Below the pieces are notes generated by a model. The model was not told where the DNA came from. It saw nothing but the letters and a program-made list of their open reading frames with translations, and did no database searches. Below are positions 1-9,541 of a stretch of DNA of 64,000 nucleotides, piece after piece. The stretch lies in the NCBI GenBank assembly GCA_015178975.1, contig WHVD01000112.1, positions 1-64,000 of the forward strand. The letters are read 5' to 3'. Position numbers and translations under genes: made by a program. Every line of letters starts with the position of its first letter. Positions within the stretch are counted from its first letter, which is position 1. The DNA is from Hysterangium stoloniferum. Lineage: Eukaryota > Basidiomycota > Agaricomycetes > Hysterangiales > Hysterangiaceae.

Positions 1-762
1 CTCCGCGTATATTGCAACTATCAACAGGACAATTGGAAAACCTTGTTACCACTTGCAGAATTTGCTTACAACAATGCACCCTCGGCCACTACTGGCGTTT
101 CCCCGTTCTTTGCAAATAAAGGATATAATCCAAATATTACAGTACATCCAGAACGAAATCTCGCCTCTGTTCGTGCTCAAGAGTTCACCACGGACCTCCA
201 CGAGCTCCACGAGGAACTCCGGACTGCAATATTGTCCGCCCAAGAGCAATACCAACATTCAGCGGACAAACACCGGATCCCGCCACCAAACTTCAAGATT
301 GGCGACCGTGTTTATGTCAAAGCTCAATTCTTCCGGACTACCCGTCCATCAAAGAAGCTTGCTGAAAAATATTTAGGTCCTTTTGAAATTATCGCACAAG
401 TAGGTTCAGTTTCTTGGACTCTACGGCTTCCGGATAGCATGCGCGCGGTACACCCGGTATTTCATGTCTCTATGCTAGAACCTTGTACTGCTAACACTAT
501 CCCGGATCGCGTGCAATCTCCGCCTCCTCCTGTCGTCATTGACGGAGAACCCGAGTTTGAAATCTCTCAGATTTTAGATTCAAAAATTGACAAGCGTCGA
601 CGCACTTGTAAACTGCTTTACTTGGTCAAGTGGGCGGGTTACGAGGGCACCGATGAAGAAACCTCATGGATTTTGGCCACGGAACTCGGTAATGCCACGG
701 AAATTGTTACTGACTTTCATACAGCTTACCCACTCAAACCTGGACCATTATCGTCTCTCTGA
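1..762 (+). CDS. Integrase C-terminus with chromodomain (partial pol)
   Basis: Frame 1 is open from the first base to a TGA at 760-762; the 5' end lies outside the window. The N-terminal part is the end of the integrase catalytic core, with the LAEFAYNNAPSATTGVSPF segment typical of Ty3/gypsy elements. The integrase C-terminal SH3-like region follows (FKIGDRVYVKA, then KYLGPFEI and HPVFHVSMLEP). A chromodomain occupies roughly the last 65 residues, with LLYLVKWAGYEGTDEETSW carrying the aromatic residues that define the fold. In chromoviruses the chromodomain steers integration towards marked chromatin. No frameshift is visible in this part, unlike the homologous stretch of the copy at 59290-60470. 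Confidence 0.93.
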   Translation, partial: LRVYCNYQQDNWKTLLPLAEFAYNNAPSATTGVSPFFANKGYNPNITVHPERNLASVRAQEFTTDLHELHEELRTAILSAQEQYQHSADKHRIPPPNFKIGDRVYVKAQFFRTTRPSKKLAEKYLGPFEIIAQVGSVSWTLRLPDSMRAVHPVFHVSMLEPCTANTIPDRVQSPPPPVVIDGEPEFEISQILDSKIDKRRRTCKLLYLVKWAGYEGTDEETSWILATELGNATEIVTDFHTAYPLKPGPLSSL

Positions 763-969
763 CCGCACTCCGCGGACCCCGTGTTACGTTGGACTCATTT
801 TCACTATTCCCTGTCGCCCTATGTCTCTCTTTGCTTTTACAGGTTCTGACATGTCTTGTCAAGTCTTTAAGCGGATTCCCCGCGGACTTTGGCTTTGACT
901 TTTAATTTTTATGTTTTCTTCACGCTTTGCTTTTATAATTCAAATTATTTTTTATTCTATACTACTTTT

Positions 970-1953
970 TCAGTCTACATTTATGGGACTGTTCTTTTTC
1001 CCTGCTTCCTCAGCTATCTCCTCTGGGAGCTCCGCGACCTCCGCGGCAACCCCGTCCTCATCCGATCCGGCATCCTCGGAACTCCCGACTTGCGGCTCTT
1101 CAAAGACATAGCCGCCATACTCCGCCAGGAACTTCCAAAACTCCTCGCGGAGTCCGGACAGCTCCTTTGCCACCACAATTTGGACTTTGTTGCTCTTCCG
1201 GAGCAACTCGTTTTGGGCCTCGATGCCCTCGGCGATCCGTCCAAGGACCTCGTCCAACCCGGACAACCCGTCCGTCCCGCTTATGTCTCGCGCCCCGGAC
1301 CCTGTGGCCTGCTCGTGCACAAGCGAGCACCTCGCCTTGAGGTGCGCGCATTGATAACATCCCGGCCCCCGGCCGGCCTTTCGGTTGCATTCCGTGTTCC
1401 GGTCGTTGCAACCGGAACACCGCGGCTCGTTCCGCGTCGGAAGACGGACTGGCGCCGCCTTCCTTGCCTTCTGTTGAGTTGGTCAGTCTCCGCGGGTATT
1501 CCATGGACGTGAGGCCTACCTTTTGGGGGCTCTCTGGCTCCCCCCTCGGACTTGGACTCCACCTCTGTCGCTTTGCGCTGAAAATCACAAGTCAGTAAAC
1601 AATCGACAAGTGAATTTGGGACTTACTTTTCCCGCAACAATGGCGGCCCTCTCCGCGGCCAACCGGGCTTTCTCCGCAGCCACCCGGGCGTTCTCCGCGG
1701 CCACTCGCGCAGCCTCCTCCGCCTCACGTTCCCTCTCCTTTGCGGCCTCTTCCTCCGCGGCCAATGCTTCCTGGTACTCCTTGTCCAGGGCCTCCTCAGC
1801 CTCCCTCGCCTCTCTCTCTGCTGCTTCACGAAGCTGGCGCTGCTCTTCTCGCCGCGCCAACAATTGGGCCGCCGTCCATGGCGCCCGATACGGAGTGCCC
1901 GTGGAGGGCCCTGCTGTTGGCATTGGTTTGCGTGGTGTTGGTTTTGGTCCCAT
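970..1953 (-). CDS. Antisense accessory gene of the Ty3/gypsy element: coiled coil plus Zn2Cys6-like cluster
   Basis: A three-exon gene runs opposite to pol between the chromodomain and the 3' LTR: exons 1953-1627, 1577-1520 and 1470-970, with gtaagt/cag and gtaggc/cag introns. Exon 1 starts MGPKPTPRKPMP and is then a long Ala/Glu/Arg coiled coil. Exon 3 carries six cysteines spaced C-x2-C-x6-C-x9-C-x2-C-x6-C, the spacing of fungal Zn2Cys6 clusters, followed by an acidic tail ending SPINVD. The copy at 58106-59067 has the same exons and splice sites. This copy has one extra G in a run of six in exon 2 (the other has five), which shifts the frame into exon 3; this could be a mutation or a sequencing error. 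A role in element regulation or as a nucleic-acid binder is inference only. Confidence 0.72.
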
Positions 1954-2150
1954 AGTGACGAAGATGGGGGTAATAAAGAAGAAGAAATTTCTATTTTTTC
2001 AATTTTTTATATAGGCTCGTCGCGTTTGAACCTTACCTTCCAGATCACATGACTCTTTGACACATACGTGTAACCGACATGACTTTTGACACATGCGCGT
2101 AGCCGACAAGAACCTTATTTAGGTCTAGAGCCTCTTTGGGACTTCGGCAT

Positions 2151-2160
2151 AAAGGGAGGA
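2151..2160 (+). other. Polypurine tract
   Basis: The purine run AAAGGGAGGA lies three bases before the TGTTA start of the 3' LTR. It is repeated in reverse complement next to the LTR of the second copy (about 57903-57912). This position and composition fit the primer for plus-strand DNA synthesis in LTR retrotransposons. Confidence 0.75.
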
Positions 2161-2163
2161 TAC

Positions 2164-2983
2164 TGTTACGACCCGGACAAATCCCGCCGGACTCCGGGCA
2201 CTAACTCGTACGCCCCCACGCGCTACAAGCACCAATCGTCTGTTTATAGGATTTCCCGCCCGGACTCCGTTACGTCAAGACTCGTTACGTTCGACCTCAT
2301 TAAGACACATATCAGTCACCGGACTTCCCCCGGACCCCGTCTCTGTCTATGTCCGTCTTCGTCCCACGCATCAGTCACCGGACCCGCTTAGAATCCCGTC
2401 ACCGCTCTAATCGAGCCCCGTTCCCGTTTTAGTCAAATGACCTGTCACGATTTAGGACTCCGCTCCCGCTCCGTTTCCCGTTATGGGTTATGCTTTGTCA
2501 CGATTCGGACTCCGCTCCGTTCCGTCCCGTTCCTAACACCAATTTGGTGTTTACTATTCCCGTTTTATGTTTTGCTCGTCTCGTCTCATTATTACTGGAT
2601 TCGGTATGTCATGCATTCCACGGTCTATATAAACTGGCAGATGTTGTACATACAATCCAGTCAGAAAATTAGCTTAGATTCCCCCCAGTAATCTAATACA
2701 TTTTCCTCTCTAAAACCCTACTCTCATCAGACCGCTCGCACTAGTCGGAGCCCACGGGCTCCGGCGCATCTATCTCTCTCGACTATCTCGATTCACGACT
2801 CTCGACTCACGACCTACGACTCACGACCCACGAACCCCCGCCCGGACTCCCCGGGATTCCCGTCCGCCTGTCTGAAATTGGACAACACGATCTAGCGAGG
2901 GCGCAGCCTATAAGCTGAAGCCAAGTCCTACCGGATATCCCGCGGGTTTCTCCGGAAACCCGGCCTGAGTGTGTATCCTAACA
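2164..2983 (+). repeat. 3' LTR of the young Ty3/gypsy element
   Basis: An 820-base repeat bounded by TGTTA...TAACA. Near-identical sequence recurs as a solo LTR at 60868-61665. Diverged copies on the minus strand lie at 57075-57899 and about 30105-30925. A TATA-like TCTATATAAACT at about 2623-2634 is conserved in all four and is the likely LTR promoter core. The right edge abuts Harbinger sequence at 2984. The partner target-site duplication is outside the window. Confidence 0.93.
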
Positions 2984-3063
2984 AAAACAAGGTGTACAGT
3001 CTCTTGAAAGCTGTTGAGGTGCGTTTTTTTTTTCTTTATGTATTTTATTTAACAACTCTATTA

Positions 3064-4242
3064 GACTCGAGGTGTTAGCACATGGAATTCTCTTGCTTGT
3101 GATGCAAATCTTTTCACCGCCATCTCAGGTCGTTTGGATTCTGTGGCAGCTCTCAAAAAACTGGCAGAGGAAACAAGGGAATCTGATCGTGAGAAAGTGA
3201 AACTGGTATGTTGTTCTTGATATTATATCTTTATTCTACTCACTTTTTTTAGGCAGCCGAAGCTCAGAAGACTGCTGGCTTGAACTTGCGTGATGCGATG
3301 ATGAAGGGCCATTCACACCGATCCCTAAAGAAGCGCACTCAGGATGATCTTTTTTTGGCCACAGGGCATTCTGACATAGCACAGGAAGACTCCTCTGGCT
3401 CTGGCATATCAATGTTGATGAGCTGACACACTTCAAAGAGCAAAAAATGCCGTGAAGACACACTCGAGTCAATTATCAGCCTCATTCATACTTCAGTGGA
3501 TGCGAGGGAGGTTATGATCAGTGAGCAATGCAAGCAGACAGAAGCATTCATTCTGGAGGCACGTGCAGCATGAGAGGAGGCGCGTGCAGCACGAGAGGAG
3601 GCTTGTGCAGCACGAGAGGAGGCGTGTGCAGCACGAGAGGAGGTGTGTGCAGCATGAGAGGAGGCGTGTGCAGCACGAGAGGAGGTGTGTGCAGCACGAG
3701 AGGAGGTGTGTGCAGCACGAGAGGAGGCACATGCAGCACGAGAGGAGGCACATGCAGCACGAGAGGAGGCACATGCAGCACGAGAGGAGGCACATGCAGC
3801 ACGAGAGGAGGCACATGCAGCACGAGAGGAGGCACATGCAGCACAAGAGGAGGCACATGCAGCACAAGAGGAGGCACATGCAGCACAAGAGGAGGCACAT
3901 GCAGCACAAGAGGAGGCACATGCAGCACAAGAGGAGGCACGTGCAGCACAAGAGGAGGCGCGTGCAGCACAAGAGGAGGCACGTGCAGCACAAGAGGAGG
4001 CACGTGCAGCACAAGAGGAGGCACATGCAGCACAAGAGGAGGCACGTGCAGCACAAGAGGAGGCGTGTGCAGCACGAGAGGAGGCCCATGCAGCACGAGA
4101 GGAGGCCCATGCAGCAGGAGAGGAGGCCCATGCAGCAGGAGAGGAGGCCCATGCAGCAGGAGAGGAGGCCCATGCAGCACGAGAGGAGGCCTATGCAGCA
4201 TGACTTGCCAGTGATGAGATTGTGAAGTCACTCATGTGTTGA
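3064..4242 (+). pseudogene. Harbinger accessory protein remnant with heptad-repeat tail
   Basis: An exon ending at 3205 joins by a GT-AG intron (3206-3252) to an exon that opens AAEAQKTAGLNLRDAMMKG. A frameshift follows near 3400. The original frame resumes with LESIISLIHTSVDAREVMIS and runs into about thirty 7-residue repeats, A-[R/H/C]-A-A-[R/Q]-E-E, ending near a TGA at 4240. At least three in-frame TGA codons sit where neighbouring repeats have CGA, so the protein was once continuous. Harbinger elements carry a Myb/SANT-type partner protein; the DNA-binding part expected at the N-terminus is missing here because of the LTR insertion, so that assignment rests on position. Confidence 0.6.
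3556..4200 (+). repeat. 21-base tandem repeat coding for coiled-coil heptads
   Basis: About 30 head-to-tail copies of a 21-base unit such as GCACATGCAGCACGAGAGGAG. One unit equals seven codons, so every copy adds exactly one heptad of an alanine/glutamate-rich coiled coil. Variants fall in blocks (first CGT/TGT, then CAC with CGA, then CAC with CAA, then CCC/GGA), which suggests stepwise local expansion. All reading frames and both strands are open across it, so other long frames here are artefacts. Confidence 0.95.
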
Positions 4243-4389
4243 GACAGGGTTTGTTGGGATGATGTTTGTTTTTCTCCATTTTCTTGTGATTTTATCATAG
4301 TCGGTTTTCTCAATAATATTTTGTATACAAAAAAGATAAAAGAAACTTGTTTTATTGTGAGGAATACAATGGAATACAACAGAGTAAAA

Positions 4390-5713
4390 TTAATCATGAA
4401 AATATATATCTACAGTTGGCAGCATGCAACCATAATGAATAGATGTTTGATTTGGAGTGGGACATGCATGGGCATTGCACAATAGGACACCAATGTGATA
4501 CATTGTTCCACACTGTGTCCCCAATATCTTCTACTTCGCAACTGAATTGAGAAATGGCCAGTCCTGAAGGACAAGGCCAAATCCATGCTCCACTGAAATG
4601 TGCACCCTACCCATTGCCGTGTTCCATGCACGCTGTTCTTCAGAGAGTGGTGCAACTGCAGTGTATGAGCTCACCATGACTGGACTTGTGCCATACACCG
4701 AATCTCCATAGATCTGAAAGTCTCGGTGCTCAGGGGGGTCATCTAAAGTTGATCCTGGTTGGATCACCTTCTGCTCTAACATCGCTAGGAGTCCGCTCTC
4801 AGCTAGGACTCCCACATCATTTTGAGGGGCACGAAATAGTCTGCTGAGATGTACCATTAGCCCGTTGGGGGCTACAATGCCTTGGAACTTCATGCCGTGG
4901 CACTTCTTGTAGCCAGTGTACACAAGCTCCTGAAATTTGCCTGGTCAACAGGTGGGACGGATTGTGCAATCGATGAAGCCGAATATTGTAGATGTGGGTG
5001 CTCCAAAGTTATGAATGGCTTCAGCATATTCTTGAAGACGATCCGGGTTGACGATCCGGGTTGACAACCCCTTCTGTATCCCAGTCTAGATGATCCCACC
5101 GGTTGTTGAGAAATTTCGCTGTGGAGTTGATGAGATCAGAGATGACACCCTGTGACAAGTTATATTTGGCAGATAGAGCCCACTGGTCCTCTGGGCTACG
5201 CAATCGTGCACAAAGAAGTGTGAATGCCTCAACAGCAGTGGCTTTGTTGCGATTAGGAGTGATAAGGGGATCTGGGATCTCAAGGATTTGGCTCAGTAGT
5301 ATGAGTTCATCTGCTGTGAATCTATATAAATACGTTAGCAATGGTCATCAAATCAAAATATATCCATATGCACCTGAATGCCCAAAGACACCCCAACCAC
5401 CCAAGCCTGTTCAGATAGTCCACAGTAATCCTCTCTCCTCCCTGATCTGGCCGAGGTCGTTGCTTGGGTAGTGCAGAAATGGTTGCAAGAGTTGCAACAT
5501 TGGCTGCATCGTCAAGTTGGAGTTGGATGGTGGGGAACAAAATGGGTGATGCAGTGAGAGGCTGTGCTGTGCAACATTGGATAAAAACATTGCAATAGTA
5601 CTGGCAATGAGGGCCTTCTGTCGCCTGGAGAGTGTTTTTCTCAATGGTCTTGACTGTGTGACAGACATAATTATGCTACAACTGGTACCACAGGCGCCAA
5701 TATTATCCAACAT
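4390..5713 (-). pseudogene. PIF/Harbinger DDE transposase, decayed
   Basis: Translating the minus strand across frameshifts gives an N-terminal helix-turn-helix region (RFTADELILLSQILEIPDP at about 5320, then LSQGVISDLINSTAKFLNNR). The three catalytic blocks follow: FIDCTIRP (first Asp), QIYGDSVYGTSPVM (second Asp, about 4700) and ISVEHGFGLVLQDWPFLN (Glu, about 4580). The C-terminus matches the family's last block, CPTPNQTS. A 13-base duplication (GATCCGGGTTGAC twice at about 5039-5064) breaks the frame. A TGA stands where CGA is expected just after FIDCTIRPTC. The N-terminal part is split by at least one intron. This is not functional as it stands. Confidence 0.85.
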
Positions 5714-5840
5714 AATATCAGATCAAAAAATGCTAATATATATTAGTTGCAAATACTCTCTAATATACCGTGTAGCTGTGTTGTGTGACCATCGGAGGGT
5801 TATTTTAGTCACCGCCAAGCGGACCCTAAGAGGGACCAAG

Positions 5841-6236
5841 CAACCCGTCGGTACAGCTATCGCACAGACTTGGTGATGCCTCCCTGATGAAATATGAAAC
5901 ACTCGTGAATTTCCATGATATCATGATTTCAGCCATCTGTGGACACTGCGTGAGAACGCGATCTTCTACAAACACCACGTCACAACGGAGAACTCAATGA
6001 GAGCGTCTTCGACTCATTCAGTGGCTTCTGTCTTCCAGTGCCAAAGAAGAATATCTAGGGTAAAGGTATGTATAGGCACATGAACCGGAATTAGATATAC
6101 GCGTGACGGTAATTAACCCTATTGTCCCATTTTAACAAAGAAGTCTGATGCCGAGTTCGTATAAGGTATTGGCACGAGGAATGGCGGTTGCCTACTAGTA
6201 GCCCACTCCTTCGTCCTCTACAAAGAGCAGGCAGGT
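5841..6236. promoter_or_regulatory. Upstream region of gene A, partly shared with gene B
   Basis: The block 6126-6200 (CCCATTTTAACAA ... GTATAAGGTATT ... GGAATGGCGGTT) matches 9440-9510 upstream of gene B, with the same spacing to the start codon. GTATAAGG is a plausible TATA box. A six-codon upstream reading frame starts at 6181 (ATG GCG GTT GCC TAC TAG). The rest of the interval shows only faint similarity to the region upstream of B. Confidence 0.5.
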
Positions 6237-7664
6237 ATGACCACCAGAGACGGTGACACATCGATGGAAATTGAGTCTAATACTATGACGGGTTTATTGC
6301 CGAATATACCTCCGACTTCCTCGACTCCCCAGAATCAATCCCCACCAACTGATCCTACAGGTATTATGGGATCAATAGGCAGTCTTGAAAAATTACAAAC
6401 GTAAGTCTCAAGAATAATTGTTGTATTTAGCGATAATGACCTCACTTCTCTCCGTAGGTTTTTGCCAACGGGCACGTGGATGGTACGTCGTTTTACCTTC
6501 ATTTCTCCACAAAAGAATCTTACACTTGACAATGGAGGCGTACACCTCTTTACAAACTTGGGCATTCACAATTGGGTTCGTCAATGGCCTTCTGCTATTG
6601 CCCTCGATGCCCCCCGGCTTATTCATGTTTTCACACAGTGCGCCCAATATGGTGCCGCCACCTTGTAATATGCAGCAGCGAATAGCTCTTATATGTGTGA
6701 TCAGCGCCTTATCTGTCCTTGCTTTTGCTTTATGCTTCGTAAAGCGATTCGTCTACGATGCAACAGGCTCTTACGTTGTTTATCCACGTCCTGATATGCT
6801 GGAGGTCTCATCTGAAATAAAAGATCCAGTTACGAAGATATCATTTCCTCACAAAACCAGCAATCTCCGAACTTCATGGCCATTTGTCGATGTTAATGGT
6901 GACTTCGTATACAATGAGAGAATGGGGATCAGGGCGTTTATCTTCAAGCCTGATGTTGATGTGCGCGTTGCACGTAAGCATGGTTCAGAGCGCAAATGCA
7001 CTTGGAGATCAATATTTGGACCTGTAAGTGATTTCAGGCTATAGAGAAACATACACTAAAAACTCATCAGCGACGTGGTCATGATTCGTCTAGCACCCCC
7101 CCTGTCGCCGCCGGGCAAACATTCATTATTGATAATAGGATTGAGGTTGAAATCGCCCAAGTTGTTACACCAATTCCCGTTTTGACACCTCGATGGACGC
7201 GTATAATATTGTGCCCAAATGGGACTAAATGTTATCTAGACTTTCGTAGTCGCGTGTGGGAGCATGCAATTGTTAGTTTGCTTGCATTTGGGACGCTTGC
7301 GCTGCTATCGAACCCAGTATGACTTCTTTTTTGCTTCTTCCATATTTATTCCCTCACAGAGAAACAGATTAAAAATTGCTTCTTTCCCAGCTTGGCCGAT
7401 TATATAGCTTCCTTAATTCAAACCGGCATGCTGATTCTCCTTGTAACCGTCACCGCTGGCTACCTTCGTGACGATACCGTAAACCTAGGACAAACTGCAC
7501 CTTATCAGCGACCGACTGAAGAAAACAAGGATGCCGCTCAGAATAGATCTTCTACATCGGTTGGCCGTCCAACTCAACGATTAGGAGATGGCATACCACC
7601 CGAACTTAAGTCCCTGGTAGATTTCGTGGTTTGGATGCAACCAATCGATCGGACACAGGTTTGA
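6237..7664 (+). CDS. Gene A: novel six-exon membrane protein, paralogue 1
   Basis: Exons 6237-6400, 6458-6482, 6538-6575, 6639-7023, 7071-7316 and 7368-7664 give 384 residues with no stop; every intron is GT-AG. Intron phases are 2-0-2-0-0, identical to genes B and C. The protein has a disordered, Ser/Pro-rich N-terminus (first 55 residues). A strong membrane segment starts at CVISALSVLAFAL and is followed by FVKRFVYD. A conserved region of about 90 residues follows (YPRPDMLEVS, DPVTKISFP, WPFVDVNGDFVYNE), then the PRWTRII block. Two hydrophobic stretches follow (after WEHAIVSLLAFG and after LIQTGMLILLV), and the tail ends LKSLVDFVVWM. I do not recognise the family. A two- or three-pass membrane protein is the best description; function unknown. 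Confidence 0.82.
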
Positions 7665-9541
7665 TTATGATAAATTTGTGTTTTAACAGAACATCATGCT
7701 ATGTCACGATATAACCAAGATGTAACCCGGGCCATGTGGGGACCATCCCTTCAGGGGGCTCTCCGGCAGATGAAAAAAATTCCCCCCTGCTCAACAAAAG
7801 TTGTACATGTACATGTGTGTGGATCTATCAACAAGCCCATCATAGGAAAAGCCCTGAAATCGATAGTGTTTGTATCTGTGTGCGTGGATCTGATCACAAA
7901 ATAAAACCTTCCTATCAGGTTTCCTAACTACAAAGGTCGATTTATTTTCTTATATACTAAGTACATGACTGAGTTATTGCTCTTTTCATGATTCGTGCGG
8001 AGCCCGAGGAGTTTGTGCCGCCAACTTGGAGAAGATAATTGCAGAAGCCATAACTCCTCCAATGCTGCGTCCTAAACAAAGCTCAACATACAGATCCCGA
8101 CCAGACTTCTATTCTTAGTACTGTGGAATTATATATCTCTTAAATACCCCGTATGAATGAACTGAGAATAAGCAAATAGCCCTCAGTTTAACTCCATCTA
8201 TTGAAGGCACATCTTCATCTTCATTATACTAGTTATGTAAATTATTATTCTGCTATTACATGGTCTATGAGAACATTTACCATGAGATTAGCGAGAGGCT
8301 TACAGTAATTGTGAGACTTAGTGAACATTTTTTTTCCCAGCCTGTGTGAAAGTCTGTCGTCAAATAGGCTCACCAGGTCCCGGTGACACGTTGATAGGAC
8401 CACAATGTATTGCTCGAGGAACTAGCGAATAGGATACATGCTGGGCAGCGGGATAAAACAAGATGACTATGTAAGTAGCTAAAGGTCCACTTGTATACCT
8501 GGCTTACACTATGACTCTCACATATTTGCAAAACGTAACTTGTTGCTAGCCAGTTCTCATTAGCCATCATTCAAAATAAAAGTCATGTGCAACGAAATTC
8601 AGGGGGAAAGGAAACTGAACAAAATACTTATTGTCTGCCTGTCGAGCAGTTATGGCTTTTGCAGGTACCTGCTGCGGCGGCAAACAAGCGCATTTCGGAC
8701 TCCGTCAAGAATTACGCAAAGAGCAATAATAATTCAATCCCCATTTAACCTTTTTCGTATCCCCTGCAAAAATGGCAGCCACTTCCTTAATTAACGTTGA
8801 TGACATTTCAACCTCCATTATCTTCCCGGGATTCGGTCCCGAGCTGCGATCGAGTTTGACTCGGAACCTGAGCCCATCCATCTTCCACCGAAGACCGAAG
8901 TACATGACCATTTCTTACCCATTTCTTGCTAAAATATTTTATAAAAGGGGCGATAGGAGGTCAAGGGCGGTGATCTACACACGTATCTGTTCGTCTTGGC
9001 TAATTTCATTGGCATGTCCTCATTTGCAATGATATACTCGCTCGTCAATCTTGGACACAACTTCTGGTGCCAAATCACAGGACTCTGGGGCTATCCCTCA
9101 TTTGATGAGCCAAAGGCAGACACAGTTGGCAGTTGGGAGACACCTCCGATTGTACTCTCATCAAATTATTCTCGTCTTTACAAGCGAAGCGCTACAGTTC
9201 ACCGGCGGTCATTGACCCACTAGCGCTATAGAAAAAATATCTGATCCACGGTACCTGCAGCCCGGTGAAACACTCGTATACTTCAAGATTATATAGCTCC
9301 GCAGTCATCCATCATCCTTTATCACGGGCGGGCCCAATGAGAGCGCCTCGGACTGGGCGGTGCGCTCCACCTAAACTGTGATGGCACGATCCGGCGTTAG
9401 CCGGAATTATGCATCGTGACCGTCACTTACCCGCTCGCGCCCATTTTAACAATGAGATCGGACGCCCGATAGTATAAGGTATTAGAACAAGGAATGGCGG
9501 TTTGCCTAGCACACTCTTGAAGTATCGAAGAGCAAGTCAAT
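7665..9541. other. Intergenic region between genes A and B
   Basis: The first 80 bases after gene A (AACATCATGCTATGTCACG, about 7690) match the 3' flank of gene B at about 10993, so the duplication unit includes 3' flank. A possible gene relic lies at 8772-9165. The block 9440-9541 is the shared upstream region of gene B, with a TATA-like GTATAAGG at about 9472 and a nine-codon upstream frame at 9494-9520. I see nothing else convincing. Confidence 0.6.
8772..9165 (+). pseudogene. Possible relic of a membrane acyltransferase (wax-synthase-like)
   Basis: Two short hydrophobic reading stretches are present. The one from about 8980 reads VLANFIGMSSFAMIYSLVNL, then a Trp/Pro/Phe-rich patch (WGYPSFDEP) that loosely recalls the conserved segment of fungal wax-synthase-like MBOAT proteins. 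There is no complete frame, no convincing splice structure and no catalytic His visible. The resemblance is weak and could be chance. Confidence 0.2.

Larger units (their letters stand above)
1..2983 (+). mobile_element. Ty3/gypsy chromovirus, 3' portion (young copy)
   Basis: The window opens inside the pol gene of a Ty3/gypsy LTR retrotransposon on the plus strand. In order there are the integrase C-terminus with a chromodomain, an antisense spliced gene, a polypurine tract and a TG...CA-bounded 3' LTR. The second copy at 57075-64000 has the same order on the opposite strand, which confirms the architecture. This copy keeps many CpG dinucleotides and an open integrase frame, so it looks young. 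The 5' LTR, gag, protease, reverse transcriptase and RNase H lie left of the window. The element has landed in an older Harbinger transposon. Confidence 0.93.
2984..5840. mobile_element. PIF/Harbinger transposon, decayed, left end cut by an LTR element
   Basis: Two convergent genes of the Harbinger type are present: a plus-strand accessory protein (3064-4242) and a minus-strand DDE transposase (4390-5713). Both are interrupted by stops and frameshifts. The left edge is set by the LTR at 2983; the right edge is approximate because I could not find the terminal inverted repeat or the three-base target duplication. The 3' ends of the genes lie about 150 bases apart. Confidence 0.75.

Noticed and set aside
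3556..4200. Array resembling a CRISPR at first sight
   Set aside because: Units are contiguous without unique spacers, in a eukaryotic genome, and code in frame for heptads.
3493..4231. Long frames in all six frames over the tandem repeat (Leu/Cys-rich, Pro-rich, Gly-rich)
   Set aside because: These are automatic by-products of a 21-base repeat without stops; only the AAREE frame continues into coherent flanking protein sequence.
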